A stretch of DNA of 5,582 bases from Pseudomonadota bacterium (GTDB lineage: Bacteria; Pseudomonadota; Alphaproteobacteria; Parvibaculales; Parvibaculaceae): NCBI GenBank assembly GCA_021780275.1, contig JAJXZC010000078.1, positions 1-5,582 of the forward strand, given 5' to 3'. The notes under the pieces were generated by a model. That model was not told where the DNA came from. It did no database searches and saw only the letters and a list, made by a program, of their open reading frames with translations. Shown here one piece after another: positions 1-5,582 of this stretch. Position numbers and translations under genes: made by a program. How positions within the stretch are numbered: position 1 is the stretch's first letter; every line of letters begins with the position of its first letter.

Positions 1-96
1 CTTGGTCCAGGCCATGACGCCGAAAATCAGGATCAGCATCGCCATGACGACGAACGTATAAGGCCGCTGCAGCGCGATCCTGACAATGCCGATCAT
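1..96 (-). CDS. Second RND-type efflux permease, N-terminal fragment (cut by window edge)
   Basis: The first 32 codons of a second RND permease that continues past the left edge. The protein begins MIGIVRIALQRPYTF and runs into a long hydrophobic helix (VVMAMLILIFGVMAW). This is the typical start of hydrophobe/amphiphile-type RND permeases: a short amphipathic segment, an RPYTF motif, then the first transmembrane helix. The frame is open upstream to a TAA at 223-225 but holds no other ATG, GTG or TTG, so the ATG at 96 is the start. A partial ribosome site AGGA lies at 109-112, about 12 bases upstream. The gene has the same direction as the first RND operon but is separated from it by 630 bases and differs at its N-terminus from the permease at 727-3939, so it is probably the first gene of another pump unit. 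Only the N-terminus is seen, so integrity of the gene is unknown. Confidence 0.82.
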   Translation of the reverse strand, partial: MIGIVRIALQRPYTFVVMAMLILIFGVMAWTK

Positions 97-329
97 GCGA
101 CAGAATATTCCTACTTTGTCTTCCGCCGACTGAGCGGAGACATCTGAATGATAAGAGCTTTGACTGAGTCCGCGCTCTGGCTGGAACGGCTGGCGTATAA
201 CGCGCGAGAATATGCGAGGTAATTAAAAAAAAATTCGAACGTGACACGAAAACGAGAGGTAGGCGCGAGTGACTATTTTCCTCACGCGCATCATGACTGT
301 TGCGCGATCTTTGAGACGCCAATTGATAG

Positions 330-350
330 TTTTTAATTAGGGGATTCGCA
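330..350. repeat. 21-base imperfect direct repeat, copy A
   Basis: This 21-base stretch (TTTTTAATT, then AGGGGATTCGCA) matches the stretch at 430-450 in 18 of 21 positions, the differences being at repeat positions 10, 13 and 20. The similarity stops at both ends, so it is a short motif rather than a longer duplication. In this AT-rich non-coding region chance resemblance cannot be excluded, but a shared protein-binding site is possible. Confidence 0.45.
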
Positions 351-429
351 TCGACGACTTTCGTAAAGAAATCGATCCAAAACCAAGCTCATAAATCATC
401 TGCCGTGTGAAACAGAGATTATATTGCGC

Positions 430-450
430 TTTTTAATTTGGAGATTCGAA
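430..450. repeat. 21-base imperfect direct repeat, copy B
   Basis: The second copy begins exactly 100 bases after copy A, reads TTTTTAATT then TGGAGATTCGAA, and matches copy A in 18 of 21 positions. The core ATTCGAA also occurs at 233-239 after the nine-A run, where the rest of the motif is not conserved. Both copies lie upstream of the second permease gene in its direction of transcription, so a regulatory role there is conceivable. Confidence 0.45.
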
Positions 451-470
451 ATAGAGAGTAAGCTTTCGCT

Positions 471-501
471 GCGCCTCACCCCCACCCATTTTGTGAGGCG
501 C
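471..501. other. Strong hairpin beside the terminator-like stem
   Basis: A perfect 9-base-pair inverted repeat: GCGCCTCAC at 471-479 pairs with GTGAGGCGC at 493-501. The 13-base loop at 480-492 is CCCCACCCATTTT. It ends eight bases before the terminator-like stem at 510, so the two would form tandem hairpins in a transcript from either strand. On the plus strand the loop is C-rich; on the minus strand it is G-rich. It could be the body of a small RNA, an mRNA 3'-end structure, or a decayed intergenic palindromic repeat. The pairing is directly visible; the role is not. Confidence 0.55.
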
Positions 502-509
502 GTCAGTAG

Positions 510-539
510 ACGGCCCTTCTCCCGCAGAAGGGCCGTTTT
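510..539 (+). terminator. Rho-independent terminator-like hairpin pointing along the plus strand
   Basis: A perfect 11-base-pair stem: ACGGCCCTTCT at 510-520 pairs with AGAAGGGCCGT at 526-536 around a five-base loop CCCGC, followed by T at 537-539. With the last stem base this makes a short TTTT tract. The T tract is on the plus strand; read on the minus strand the stem is followed by CTACTG, which is not U-rich. It therefore looks like a terminator for a plus-strand transcript although all recognised genes run the other way. It could still protect the 3' end of the minus-strand operon mRNA as a stable hairpin. The short T tract keeps confidence moderate. Confidence 0.5.
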
Positions 540-726
540 GCCGTCCGATATTTTTTCCGCTCTCGCGGCCGGTGCCGGACGATCACGTTTCCGTGTAAAG
601 CAGTGGTCCGTAAAAACTAGAAAATCGTTCGGTGCAACGTGCCTCTATGTAGGAGGCTTTCGTTTCTCGAAGAATGCAGGAATGCGGCCATCGAACGCGA
701 TACGCTGGGCGCACCATCGGTTGGTT

Positions 727-3700
727 TCAGGCCCTTTGCTCGTTTCCGTCTCGCAAGAGAATGTAAATCGCCGGAATAACCAAAACCGTCAGAAGCGTCG
801 ACGAGGCAAGCCCAAACAAGAGCGAAATGGCGAGCCCTTGAAAGATCGGGTCGAGCAAGATCGTCGCCGCGCCGATCATAGCTGAGATCGCGGTGAGGAG
901 GATGGGCTTGAAGCGCACCGCGCCGGCATGGAGCAAAATCTCACGCAAAGTCCTGCCCTCCCCTGCGCCATGGCGAATGAAATCGACAAGTAGAATTGAA
1001 TTGCGGACGATGATTCCCGCGAGTGCGATGAAGCCGATCATCGACGTTGCGGTAAACGGTGCGTGAAACAGCCAGTGGCCGAGCACGATGCCGATCAACG
1101 TCAAGGGAATCGGCGTCAGGATCACGAGCGGAAGTTTGAAACTGCCGAATTGTGCGACGACCAGAAAGTAAATGCCGAGGATCGCGACGCCGAAAGCCGC
1201 ACCCATGTCGCGGAAGGTCACATAGGTAATCTCCCACTCGCCATCCCAGAGCAGCGTCGGCTTGCTTTCATCTTTGGGCTGGCCATGCAGGGCAATCGCC
1301 GGCCGCGGCAGCTTGCCCCAATCGTGATGCGCGATGGCATCATCCACCGAGAGCATGCCATAGATCGGCGCTTCGAAGGCACCGGCGAGCTCGCCCGTGA
1401 CCATATCGGCGAAATGGCCGTCGCGGCGGAAGATGACCGGCGTGCCCTGCTCCATCGCGGTGTGCACGACCTCGCCCAACTCGACGATGCGATTGCTGCC
1501 CGGCAGCACGTTGGCGGGAACTGGCGTCGAAGCCAGCCGTTCGGTCCAGGCAAGATCGCTCTTGGGCAGGCCGATGACGATGCCGATCGGCGTGCGCTCG
1601 GCGCCGCGGTAGGAATAGCCGACCGAGACGCCGCCAAGCAGCATGCGGATCGTGTCATAGACATCGCTTTGCTCGACGCCGAAGAATTCGAGCCGGTCTT
1701 GGTCGATCGAAATGCGCAGGCGCGGGCGCGGATGTCCGTAGGAATCGTCGACATCGACGATGTAGGGAATGGACTTGAAGATCTTTTTGACTTCTTCCGC
1801 TTCGGCGCGTCGCGTCGCCGCATCGGGGCCGTAAATCTCCGCCAGCAATGTCGCAAGGACAGGCGGCCCGGGCGGCACTTCGACGACTTTCATCACCGAT
1901 CCCGCCGGCAAAGAGAGCCCCGCAAGCTTGTGGCGCAGATCAAGCGCGATGGCGTGGCTCGTGCGGGCGCGCTCCGCTTTGGGTGAAAGGTTGATCTGCA
2001 GCTCGCCGAGTTCCGGCGATTCGCGCCCATAGTAGTGGCGGACGAGGCCGTTGAAGTTGAACGGCGCCGCGGTGCCGGCGTAGGCCTGCATCGAAATGAC
2101 CTCGGGCATGGATTGCGCGATTCCCGCCGCGGCGAAGAGCTTGCGCTCGGTGTCTTCGAGGCTCGCGCCCTCCGGCAAGTTGAGCACGACATCGAGTTCG
2201 GATTTGTTGTCGAACGGCAGCAGCTTGACGGTTACGGTCTTCGTCGCAAAGAGCAGGCAAACGAGAACCGTGGCCACCCCGACCGCACCGAGGAAGATGG
2301 CGGCAGCGCGGCGCGAACGCACGATCGGCTGCGCCATGCGCCGATAGAGCGCGCCTAATTTTCCGCCGTCTCCGCTTTCATGCTCGTGGCTTGCGGCCGC
2401 GGGGCGCGCGGGCGTCAGCCTCAGCATCAGCCAAGGCGCGACAACGACCGCCACAAAAAACGAAAACAGCATTGCGGCCGAGGCATTCGCCGGGATCGGC
2501 GCCATATAGGGGCCCATCAGACCGGAGACGAACAGCATGGGCAGCAATGCCGCGATGACGGTCAGCGTCGCGACGACGGTCGGGTTGCCGACCTCAGCGA
2601 CGGCTTCGATGGCCGCCTGCGTCCGGTCGCGACCATCGTGCATCGCCCAATGGCGGGCGATGTTCTCGACGATGACGATCGCGTCGTCGACCAAGATACC
2701 GATCGAAAAAATAAGCGCGAAAAGGCTGACGCGATTGATCGTATAGCCCATCAATTCGGCAGCGAAGAGCGTCAGCAGGATGGTCGTCGGGATCACCACC
2801 AAAGTCACGAGCGCTTCGCGACGCCCGATGGCGAAAGCGATCAGCACGACGATGGAGACGGTGGCAAGCGCCAGATGAAACAAGAGCTCGTTGGCTTTTT
2901 CGTTGGCCGTCGCGCCATAGTCGCGTGTCACCTCGACATTGATGTCGTTTGGGATCAGGCTCCCCTTCAAGCTGTCGACGCGGGCGATGATGTCGCGCGC
3001 GACGACGACCGCATTGGCGCCGGCGCGCTTGGCGAAGGCGACCGTGACGGCGGGCGCACGGGTCCATGGCCCCGCCCCGCCTGGCCTGTAGGTCCACACG
3101 CGATGCTCGACAGGCGCGCCGCCGACGACAACCTTTGCCACGTCGCGGACATAGACCGGACGTCCGTCGCGTGTCGTGATGAGCAAAAGGCCGATATCCG
3201 GCACGCCGGAAAGCGTCTGTCCTGCCGCGACGTTCGGCTCGGTGCCGGCATCGCGCACAGTTCCGGCAAGAAAAGAACGGTTCGCGCCTTGCACTTTGCC
3301 GACGAGCTGCTCAAGCGTGACGCCGAAGAGCGCGAGCTTTTCCGGGTCGGGCTCGACCCTGATCTGCTCGGCGGTGCCGCCGGCAATATAGCTCAAGCCG
3401 ATATTGTCCACCTTGATAAGCTCGGTGCGCAGCCGGTCGGCGAGCTCGTAGAGATCCTTGTCGGTCCAGCGCGCCGCCGCGTCTGGCTTCGGCGACAGGG
3501 TCAGCGTTGCGATCGCCACGTCATTAATGCCGCGGCCGACGATCAACGGCTCCGGAATGCCGGTCGGGATACGGTCGTAATTGGCGCGAATTTTCGCCTG
3601 AACGCGCAGGATTGCATCATCTTCGCTGGTACCGACGAAGAAACGCGCCGTCACCATGACGCGATCGTCCTGGGTCTGACTATAGACATGCTCGACGCCG

Positions 3701-3939
3701 TTGATGCCTTTGACGATCGCTTCGAGCGGCTTGGTCACGAGTTCGACGGCGTCGGGCGCCTTCAGCCCGTCCGCATTGACCACGATGTCGACCATCGGCA
3801 CGCTGATCTGCGGTTCTTCCTCGCGCGGGATGGTCGTCACCGCGATCAAGCCGGCAATCACGGCTGCCATCAGAAACAGGGGCGTGAGCGGCGAGCGGAT
3901 TGTGGCTTGCGTGAGCCTGCCGGAAATGCCGAGCTTCAT
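727..3939 (-). CDS. RND-family inner-membrane efflux permease (AcrB-like)
   Basis: A complete 1070-residue RND transporter, normal length for the family, that would drive proton-coupled export as a trimer with the adaptor encoded just upstream. Expected features appear in order: first transmembrane helix near 19-37 followed by IPREEEPQI (37-45), porter domain to about 340, helices 2-6 near 350-510 including GILVDDAIVIVEN (414-426) with the proton-relay pair Asp418-Asp419, a hydrophilic link 511-540, helix 7 near 545-565, a second porter domain to about 910, and helices 8-12 from 913 to 1062. Helix 10 reads GIIVRNSILLVDF (975-987), with Arg979 where AcrB has its relay lysine. The stretch before helix 8 contains LWDGEWEITYVTFRDMG (897-913), which I associate with the PREEEPQI branch rather than with AcrB itself. 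Translation is probably coupled to the adaptor through the ATGA overlap, since no clear ribosome site precedes the start. Family and role are secure. The substrate cannot be read from sequence, and no CusA-like methionine relay is obvious. Confidence 0.96.
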   Translation of the reverse strand: MKLGISGRLTQATIRSPLTPLFLMAAVIAGLIAVTTIPREEEPQISVPMVDIVVNADGLKAPDAVELVTKPLEAIVKGINGVEHVYSQTQDDRVMVTARFFVGTSEDDAILRVQAKIRANYDRIPTGIPEPLIVGRGINDVAIATLTLSPKPDAAARWTDKDLYELADRLRTELIKVDNIGLSYIAGGTAEQIRVEPDPEKLALFGVTLEQLVGKVQGANRSFLAGTVRDAGTEPNVAAGQTLSGVPDIGLLLITTRDGRPVYVRDVAKVVVGGAPVEHRVWTYRPGGAGPWTRAPAVTVAFAKRAGANAVVVARDIIARVDSLKGSLIPNDINVEVTRDYGATANEKANELLFHLALATVSIVVLIAFAIGRREALVTLVVIPTTILLTLFAAELMGYTINRVSLFALIFSIGILVDDAIVIVENIARHWAMHDGRDRTQAAIEAVAEVGNPTVVATLTVIAALLPMLFVSGLMGPYMAPIPANASAAMLFSFFVAVVVAPWLMLRLTPARPAAASHEHESGDGGKLGALYRRMAQPIVRSRRAAAIFLGAVGVATVLVCLLFATKTVTVKLLPFDNKSELDVVLNLPEGASLEDTERKLFAAAGIAQSMPEVISMQAYAGTAAPFNFNGLVRHYYGRESPELGELQINLSPKAERARTSHAIALDLRHKLAGLSLPAGSVMKVVEVPPGPPVLATLLAEIYGPDAATRRAEAEEVKKIFKSIPYIVDVDDSYGHPRPRLRISIDQDRLEFFGVEQSDVYDTIRMLLGGVSVGYSYRGAERTPIGIVIGLPKSDLAWTERLASTPVPANVLPGSNRIVELGEVVHTAMEQGTPVIFRRDGHFADMVTGELAGAFEAPIYGMLSVDDAIAHHDWGKLPRPAIALHGQPKDESKPTLLWDGEWEITYVTFRDMGAAFGVAILGIYFLVVAQFGSFKLPLVILTPIPLTLIGIVLGHWLFHAPFTATSMIGFIALAGIIVRNSILLVDFIRHGAGEGRTLREILLHAGAVRFKPILLTAISAMIGAATILLDPIFQGLAISLLFGLASSTLLTVLVIPAIYILLRDGNEQRA

Positions 3940-4928
3940 GGCTGCACCAGGACGTCGCCTGCCTGCAATCCGGAGAGGATTTCGAGCGCATCCGGCATGT
4001 CCGGGCGCGGCTGCTCGCGCCCGCGCTGGATCGGCACCTCGATCGTCGTGCCGTTCGCTTGACGAAGACGGGCATAATCAAGCCCGAAGCGGGTCACGAT
4101 GAAATGCGCCGGCACGATGAAAGCGCGGCGCTCGCCGCCGGAAATCCAGACCTCGATCCGCTCTCCCAAAAAATAATCGCCGAGACCCGCCACTTGCGCG
4201 TCGGCGACGACCCGGCCGTTTTCGATCTGCGGATAGACCAGCGCGATCTTACCGAACGTCACGCCTTGCTTGCCGATGTCGCGGCCGTCGATGCGAACCT
4301 CGTCGCCGGCCTTCAGAAAACGCGCGTGACGCTCGGGTACGCGCAGCCGCAGCACAAAATCGGCGCGCGCGATATCCGCAATTGTCTCGCCGCTCATGAC
4401 GACGGTGTCGGCGGTCACCGGAACTTTGAGGACCCGCCCCGCCGTGGGCGCAAGCACCTGGCCTTCGGTCAGTTGCTGTTCGAGTACCGAGCGCTCGGCA
4501 ATGCGCGCCTTCAGCGCGTTGGCCGCCACATCGGCTGCGGTTGTCGCCGCATCGAATTGCGCCTTGCTCACGATGCCGCGCGCGACCAATGCCGCGGCGC
4601 GCGCGAGATCCGTCTGCGCCTGCTCGAGCTGCGCCTTGAGCCCCGCGATTTGCGCGTCGAGCGCCGATTTTTGCAGCGTCAGCTTCTCATCGCCGATGGT
4701 GGCGACGATCTGCCCCGCTTGGACCCAATCGCCTTCCCGCACCGAAAGGCTCGCAATGGTGCCGCCGGTGCGCACCCGCGCCGGCACGACTTCGCGGCTT
4801 TCGACAGTGGCGAAGACCGCCTTTTCGTCGGCTATCGTGGCCGGCTCGACGGTGAATGTCTGTGCGGCCCTCGCCGGAACAGCTGGAAGGGCGAGCGACA
4901 TCGCGAGGAAAATAAATGCCGTACGCAT
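3936..4928 (-). CDS. RND efflux periplasmic adaptor (membrane fusion protein, HlyD/AcrA type)
   Basis: A 330-residue adaptor that would bridge the inner-membrane RND permease and an outer-membrane channel. Residues 1-21 are a classic Sec signal peptide (MRTAFIFLAMSLALPAVPA, cleavage likely after ARA at 19-21). There is no lipobox cysteine, so it is probably not a lipoprotein. Domains in order: first lipoyl half near 49-80 (GTIASLSVREGDWVQAGQIV), alpha-helical hairpin near 81-155 rich in A, L, Q and E, second lipoyl half 158-185 (VLAPTAGRVLKVPV), beta-barrel near 190-260, and membrane-proximal domain 265-330. It is somewhat shorter than typical adaptors of about 370-400 residues. The frame is open upstream to an ATG at 5078, but that adds 50 residues with no adaptor character lying inside the rhodanese gene, so I place the start at 4928 just before the signal peptide; the ribosome site there is weak (GAAAG). 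Its stop overlaps the permease start as ATGA. No metal-binding His/Met cluster of the CusB kind is seen, so the substrate is open. Confidence 0.94.
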   Translation of the reverse strand: MRTAFIFLAMSLALPAVPARAAQTFTVEPATIADEKAVFATVESREVVPARVRTGGTIASLSVREGDWVQAGQIVATIGDEKLTLQKSALDAQIAGLKAQLEQAQTDLARAAALVARGIVSKAQFDAATTAADVAANALKARIAERSVLEQQLTEGQVLAPTAGRVLKVPVTADTVVMSGETIADIARADFVLRLRVPERHARFLKAGDEVRIDGRDIGKQGVTFGKIALVYPQIENGRVVADAQVAGLGDYFLGERIEVWISGGERRAFIVPAHFIVTRFGLDYARLRQANGTTIEVPIQRGREQPRPDMPDALEILSGLQAGDVLVQP

Positions 4929-4951
4929 CGCGCTTACTTTCGCCGGTTTGG

Positions 4952-5317
4952 CTAGCGTCGGCCAAATAGGCCGGACACGAACGAAGACGAGGGCGGTATC
5001 GTCGGCAGTCGCGCCGCTTTCCAGGCATCGATCCCGCCGGCAAGATGCGTGGTGTGAGCAATGCCTCTCGCTAAGCATTTTTCGACGGCTTTTGCCGAAC
5101 GTGAGCCGGCCTTGCAGTGGAAAACGACGTCGCGAACGTCGGGCGACGGTAGCACCGATGGATCAAATGTCGAGAGCGGCATGAGCACAGCCCCCGGGAT
5201 GCGCTGCGCGGCATATTCGTTCGGTTCACGCACATCGACGAGAAGAATACGATTGGCCTCAAGCGCCTCATGAACGGCGGCCGGCGTGAGCTCTTGCAGA
5301 CGGTTGCGGGCGGTCAT
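4952..5317 (-). CDS. Single-domain rhodanese (sulfurtransferase)
   Basis: A 121-residue protein with one rhodanese domain filling nearly its whole length. Family hallmarks are visible: the DVREPNEY motif at residues 28-35, the IPGAVLMPL strand-turn at 40-48, the active-site loop CKAGSRS at 68-74 with presumed catalytic Cys68, and the closing HLAGGIDAWK at 91-100. Rhodaneses carry a persulfide on this cysteine and move sulfane sulfur between donors such as thiosulfate or glutathione persulfide and acceptors such as cyanide or protein thiols. No signal peptide or membrane segment is seen, so it should be cytoplasmic. The ATG at 5317 is the only methionine start upstream of the domain and has a plausible ribosome site (AAGGGA) nine bases before it. 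The gene begins inside the end of the ArsR gene, and the adaptor gene starts 23 bases after its stop, so all are probably co-transcribed. Its in vivo donor and acceptor are unknown. Confidence 0.95.
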   Translation of the reverse strand: MTARNRLQELTPAAVHEALEANRILLVDVREPNEYAAQRIPGAVLMPLSTFDPSVLPSPDVRDVVFHCKAGSRSAKAVEKCLARGIAHTTHLAGGIDAWKAARLPTIPPSSSFVSGLFGRR

Positions 5318-5582
5318 TGCTCTTAGTCCCTTTTTTCTTCCGGGGCGCCGATTTGGGTTCGGCCGCGTCCGGCTCGCACATCGGTTGCGGGCCGCAATAG
5401 ATGCGGTAAAGCGTTTTGAGGACCTCTTGCGCCGGGCCGCTCGCGATCGAATACCAGATCGTCTGTCCCTCGCGCCGCGCCATCACGATCCCATCCTTGC
5501 GCAGCAAGGCTAGATGCTGCGAGACGGTCGAATCGCGAATGCCAAGAAAATCGGCCATCTCACCGACCGAGCGCTCGCCATC
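5268..5582 (-). CDS. ArsR-family winged-helix repressor, BigR/SqrR-like (5' part outside window)
   Basis: This is the C-terminal 104 residues of a small DNA-binding repressor; the reading frame is open to the right edge, so the true start lies outside. An internal ATG at 5558 is not a credible start because it would remove part of the helix-turn-helix. Visible residues 5-30 form the DNA-binding helices (SVGEMADFLGIRDSTVSQHL and onward) and residues 35-46 the beta-wing (ARREGQTIWYSI). Helix alpha-3 has no ELCVCDL-type metal site. A cysteine at visible residue 63 (IYCGP), with another at 69, ends the last helix, where BigR, SqrR and YgaV carry one of their two persulfide-sensing cysteines; the partner cysteine would lie just beyond the window. 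After residue 70 comes a charged low-complexity tail (PRKKKGTKSND) that overlaps the rhodanese gene by 50 bases. The ArsR family is near certain. Sulfide/persulfide sensing is inferred from the cysteine position and the rhodanese neighbour. Confidence 0.88.
   Translation of the reverse strand, partial: DGERSVGEMADFLGIRDSTVSQHLALLRKDGIVMARREGQTIWYSIASGPAQEVLKTLYRIYCGPQPMCEPDAAEPKSAPRKKKGTKSNDRPQPSARAHAGRRS
5327..5332 (-). promoter_or_regulatory. Likely ribosome binding site of the rhodanese gene, inside the ArsR coding tail
   Basis: Read on the minus strand, the run of six A at 5336-5331 is followed by GGGA, giving AAGGGA nine bases before the rhodanese ATG at 5317. This partial match to the Shine-Dalgarno sequence lies within the low-complexity tail of the upstream ArsR gene. 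It supports independent or coupled initiation of the rhodanese at 5317 rather than a fused reading frame, though the match is not strong. Confidence 0.45.

Larger units (their letters stand above)
97..726. other. 630-base intergenic region between two RND pump units
   Basis: No protein-coding gene is convincing here on either strand. The region is visibly richer in A and T than the flanking genes, especially around 220-235 (a run of nine A at 225-233) and 323-450. It contains a pair of strong hairpins at 471-536 and a 21-base imperfect repeat at 330 and 430, annotated separately. It must hold the 5' leader and probably the promoter of the second permease gene, but I see no convincing -35/-10 pair. 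I also see no tRNA, transposase remnant or inverted-repeat end of an insertion sequence. A plus-strand open frame starting near 424 continues antisense through the end of the first permease gene and looks like a composition artefact. Confidence 0.7.

Noticed and set aside
195..240. Possible minus-strand -10 boxes (TTATAC at 200-195, CATATT near 215-210) for the second permease gene
   Set aside because: No matching -35 hexamer at suitable spacing, so no promoter can be supported.
263..289. Hairpin GCGCGAGTGA / TCACGCGC with a bulged A upstream (in minus sense) of the T9 tract at 233-225
   Set aside because: The stem is bulged and about 30 bases from the T tract, so it does not form a minus-strand terminator.
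233..450. ATTCGAA/TTCGAAT words resembling a tRNA T-loop
   Set aside because: The flanking bases do not form the five-pair T stem and no acceptor or anticodon arms are found.
641..665. A small GCCTC/GAGGC hairpin followed by T-rich sequence on the plus strand
   Set aside because: Only five pairs with a seven-base loop and an interrupted T tract; too weak to call a terminator.
651..766. A perfect AGGAGG at 651-656 on the plus strand with a 30-codon frame from ATG at 674
   Set aside because: The spacing of 17 bases is too long for a ribosome site and the short peptide has no recognisable feature; about a third of it is antisense to the permease end.
424..885. A 153-codon plus-strand frame partly in the intergenic region
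   Set aside because: It crosses the hairpins and terminator-like stem and runs antisense into the permease gene; the protein is arginine-rich with no recognisable domain.
2380..4062. A 560-codon open frame on the plus strand, antisense to the RND permease and adaptor start
   Set aside because: Its translation is dominated by R, D, H, Q and G with no fold or membrane pattern, as expected when GC-rich codons are read on the opposite strand. The minus-strand permease explains the region completely.
4929..5078. Longer N-terminus for the adaptor protein starting at 5078
   Set aside because: The extra 50 residues lie within the rhodanese gene, have no adaptor character and would bury the signal peptide that starts at 4928.

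Overview
The window reads as a piece of a GC-rich proteobacterial chromosome, most likely an alphaproteobacterium (Rhizobiales-like). This is an inference from codon composition and from the look of the regulator and transporter proteins, not from a marker gene. Every gene I can support lies on the minus strand, so the genes are described from the right edge (upstream) to the left edge (downstream).

Positions 5582 to 727 hold one compact unit of four genes. First comes the C-terminal part of an ArsR-type winged-helix repressor that resembles the BigR/SqrR/YgaV persulfide sensors; its N-terminus is off the right edge. It overlaps by 50 bases a single-domain cytoplasmic rhodanese with a CxxGxR active-site loop. 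After a 23-base gap comes an RND periplasmic adaptor (membrane fusion protein) with a signal peptide. It overlaps by four bases (ATGA) a complete 1070-residue RND inner-membrane permease. No outer-membrane channel gene is visible.

Positions 726 to 97 form a 630-base, visibly more AT-rich intergenic region with no convincing gene. It contains two strong hairpins, the second shaped like a rho-independent terminator that points along the plus strand, against all the genes. It also holds a 21-base imperfect direct repeat with copies exactly 100 bases apart. Positions 96 to 1 are the first 32 codons of a second RND-type permease, cut by the left edge.

Working model (inference): a sulfide/persulfide-responsive repressor controls a sulfur-transfer enzyme together with a tripartite efflux pump, so the pump may remove a sulfur-related or otherwise thiol-reactive toxicant. 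The family assignments of the individual genes are solid. The sulfur-sensing logic and the pump substrate are not shown by the sequence.
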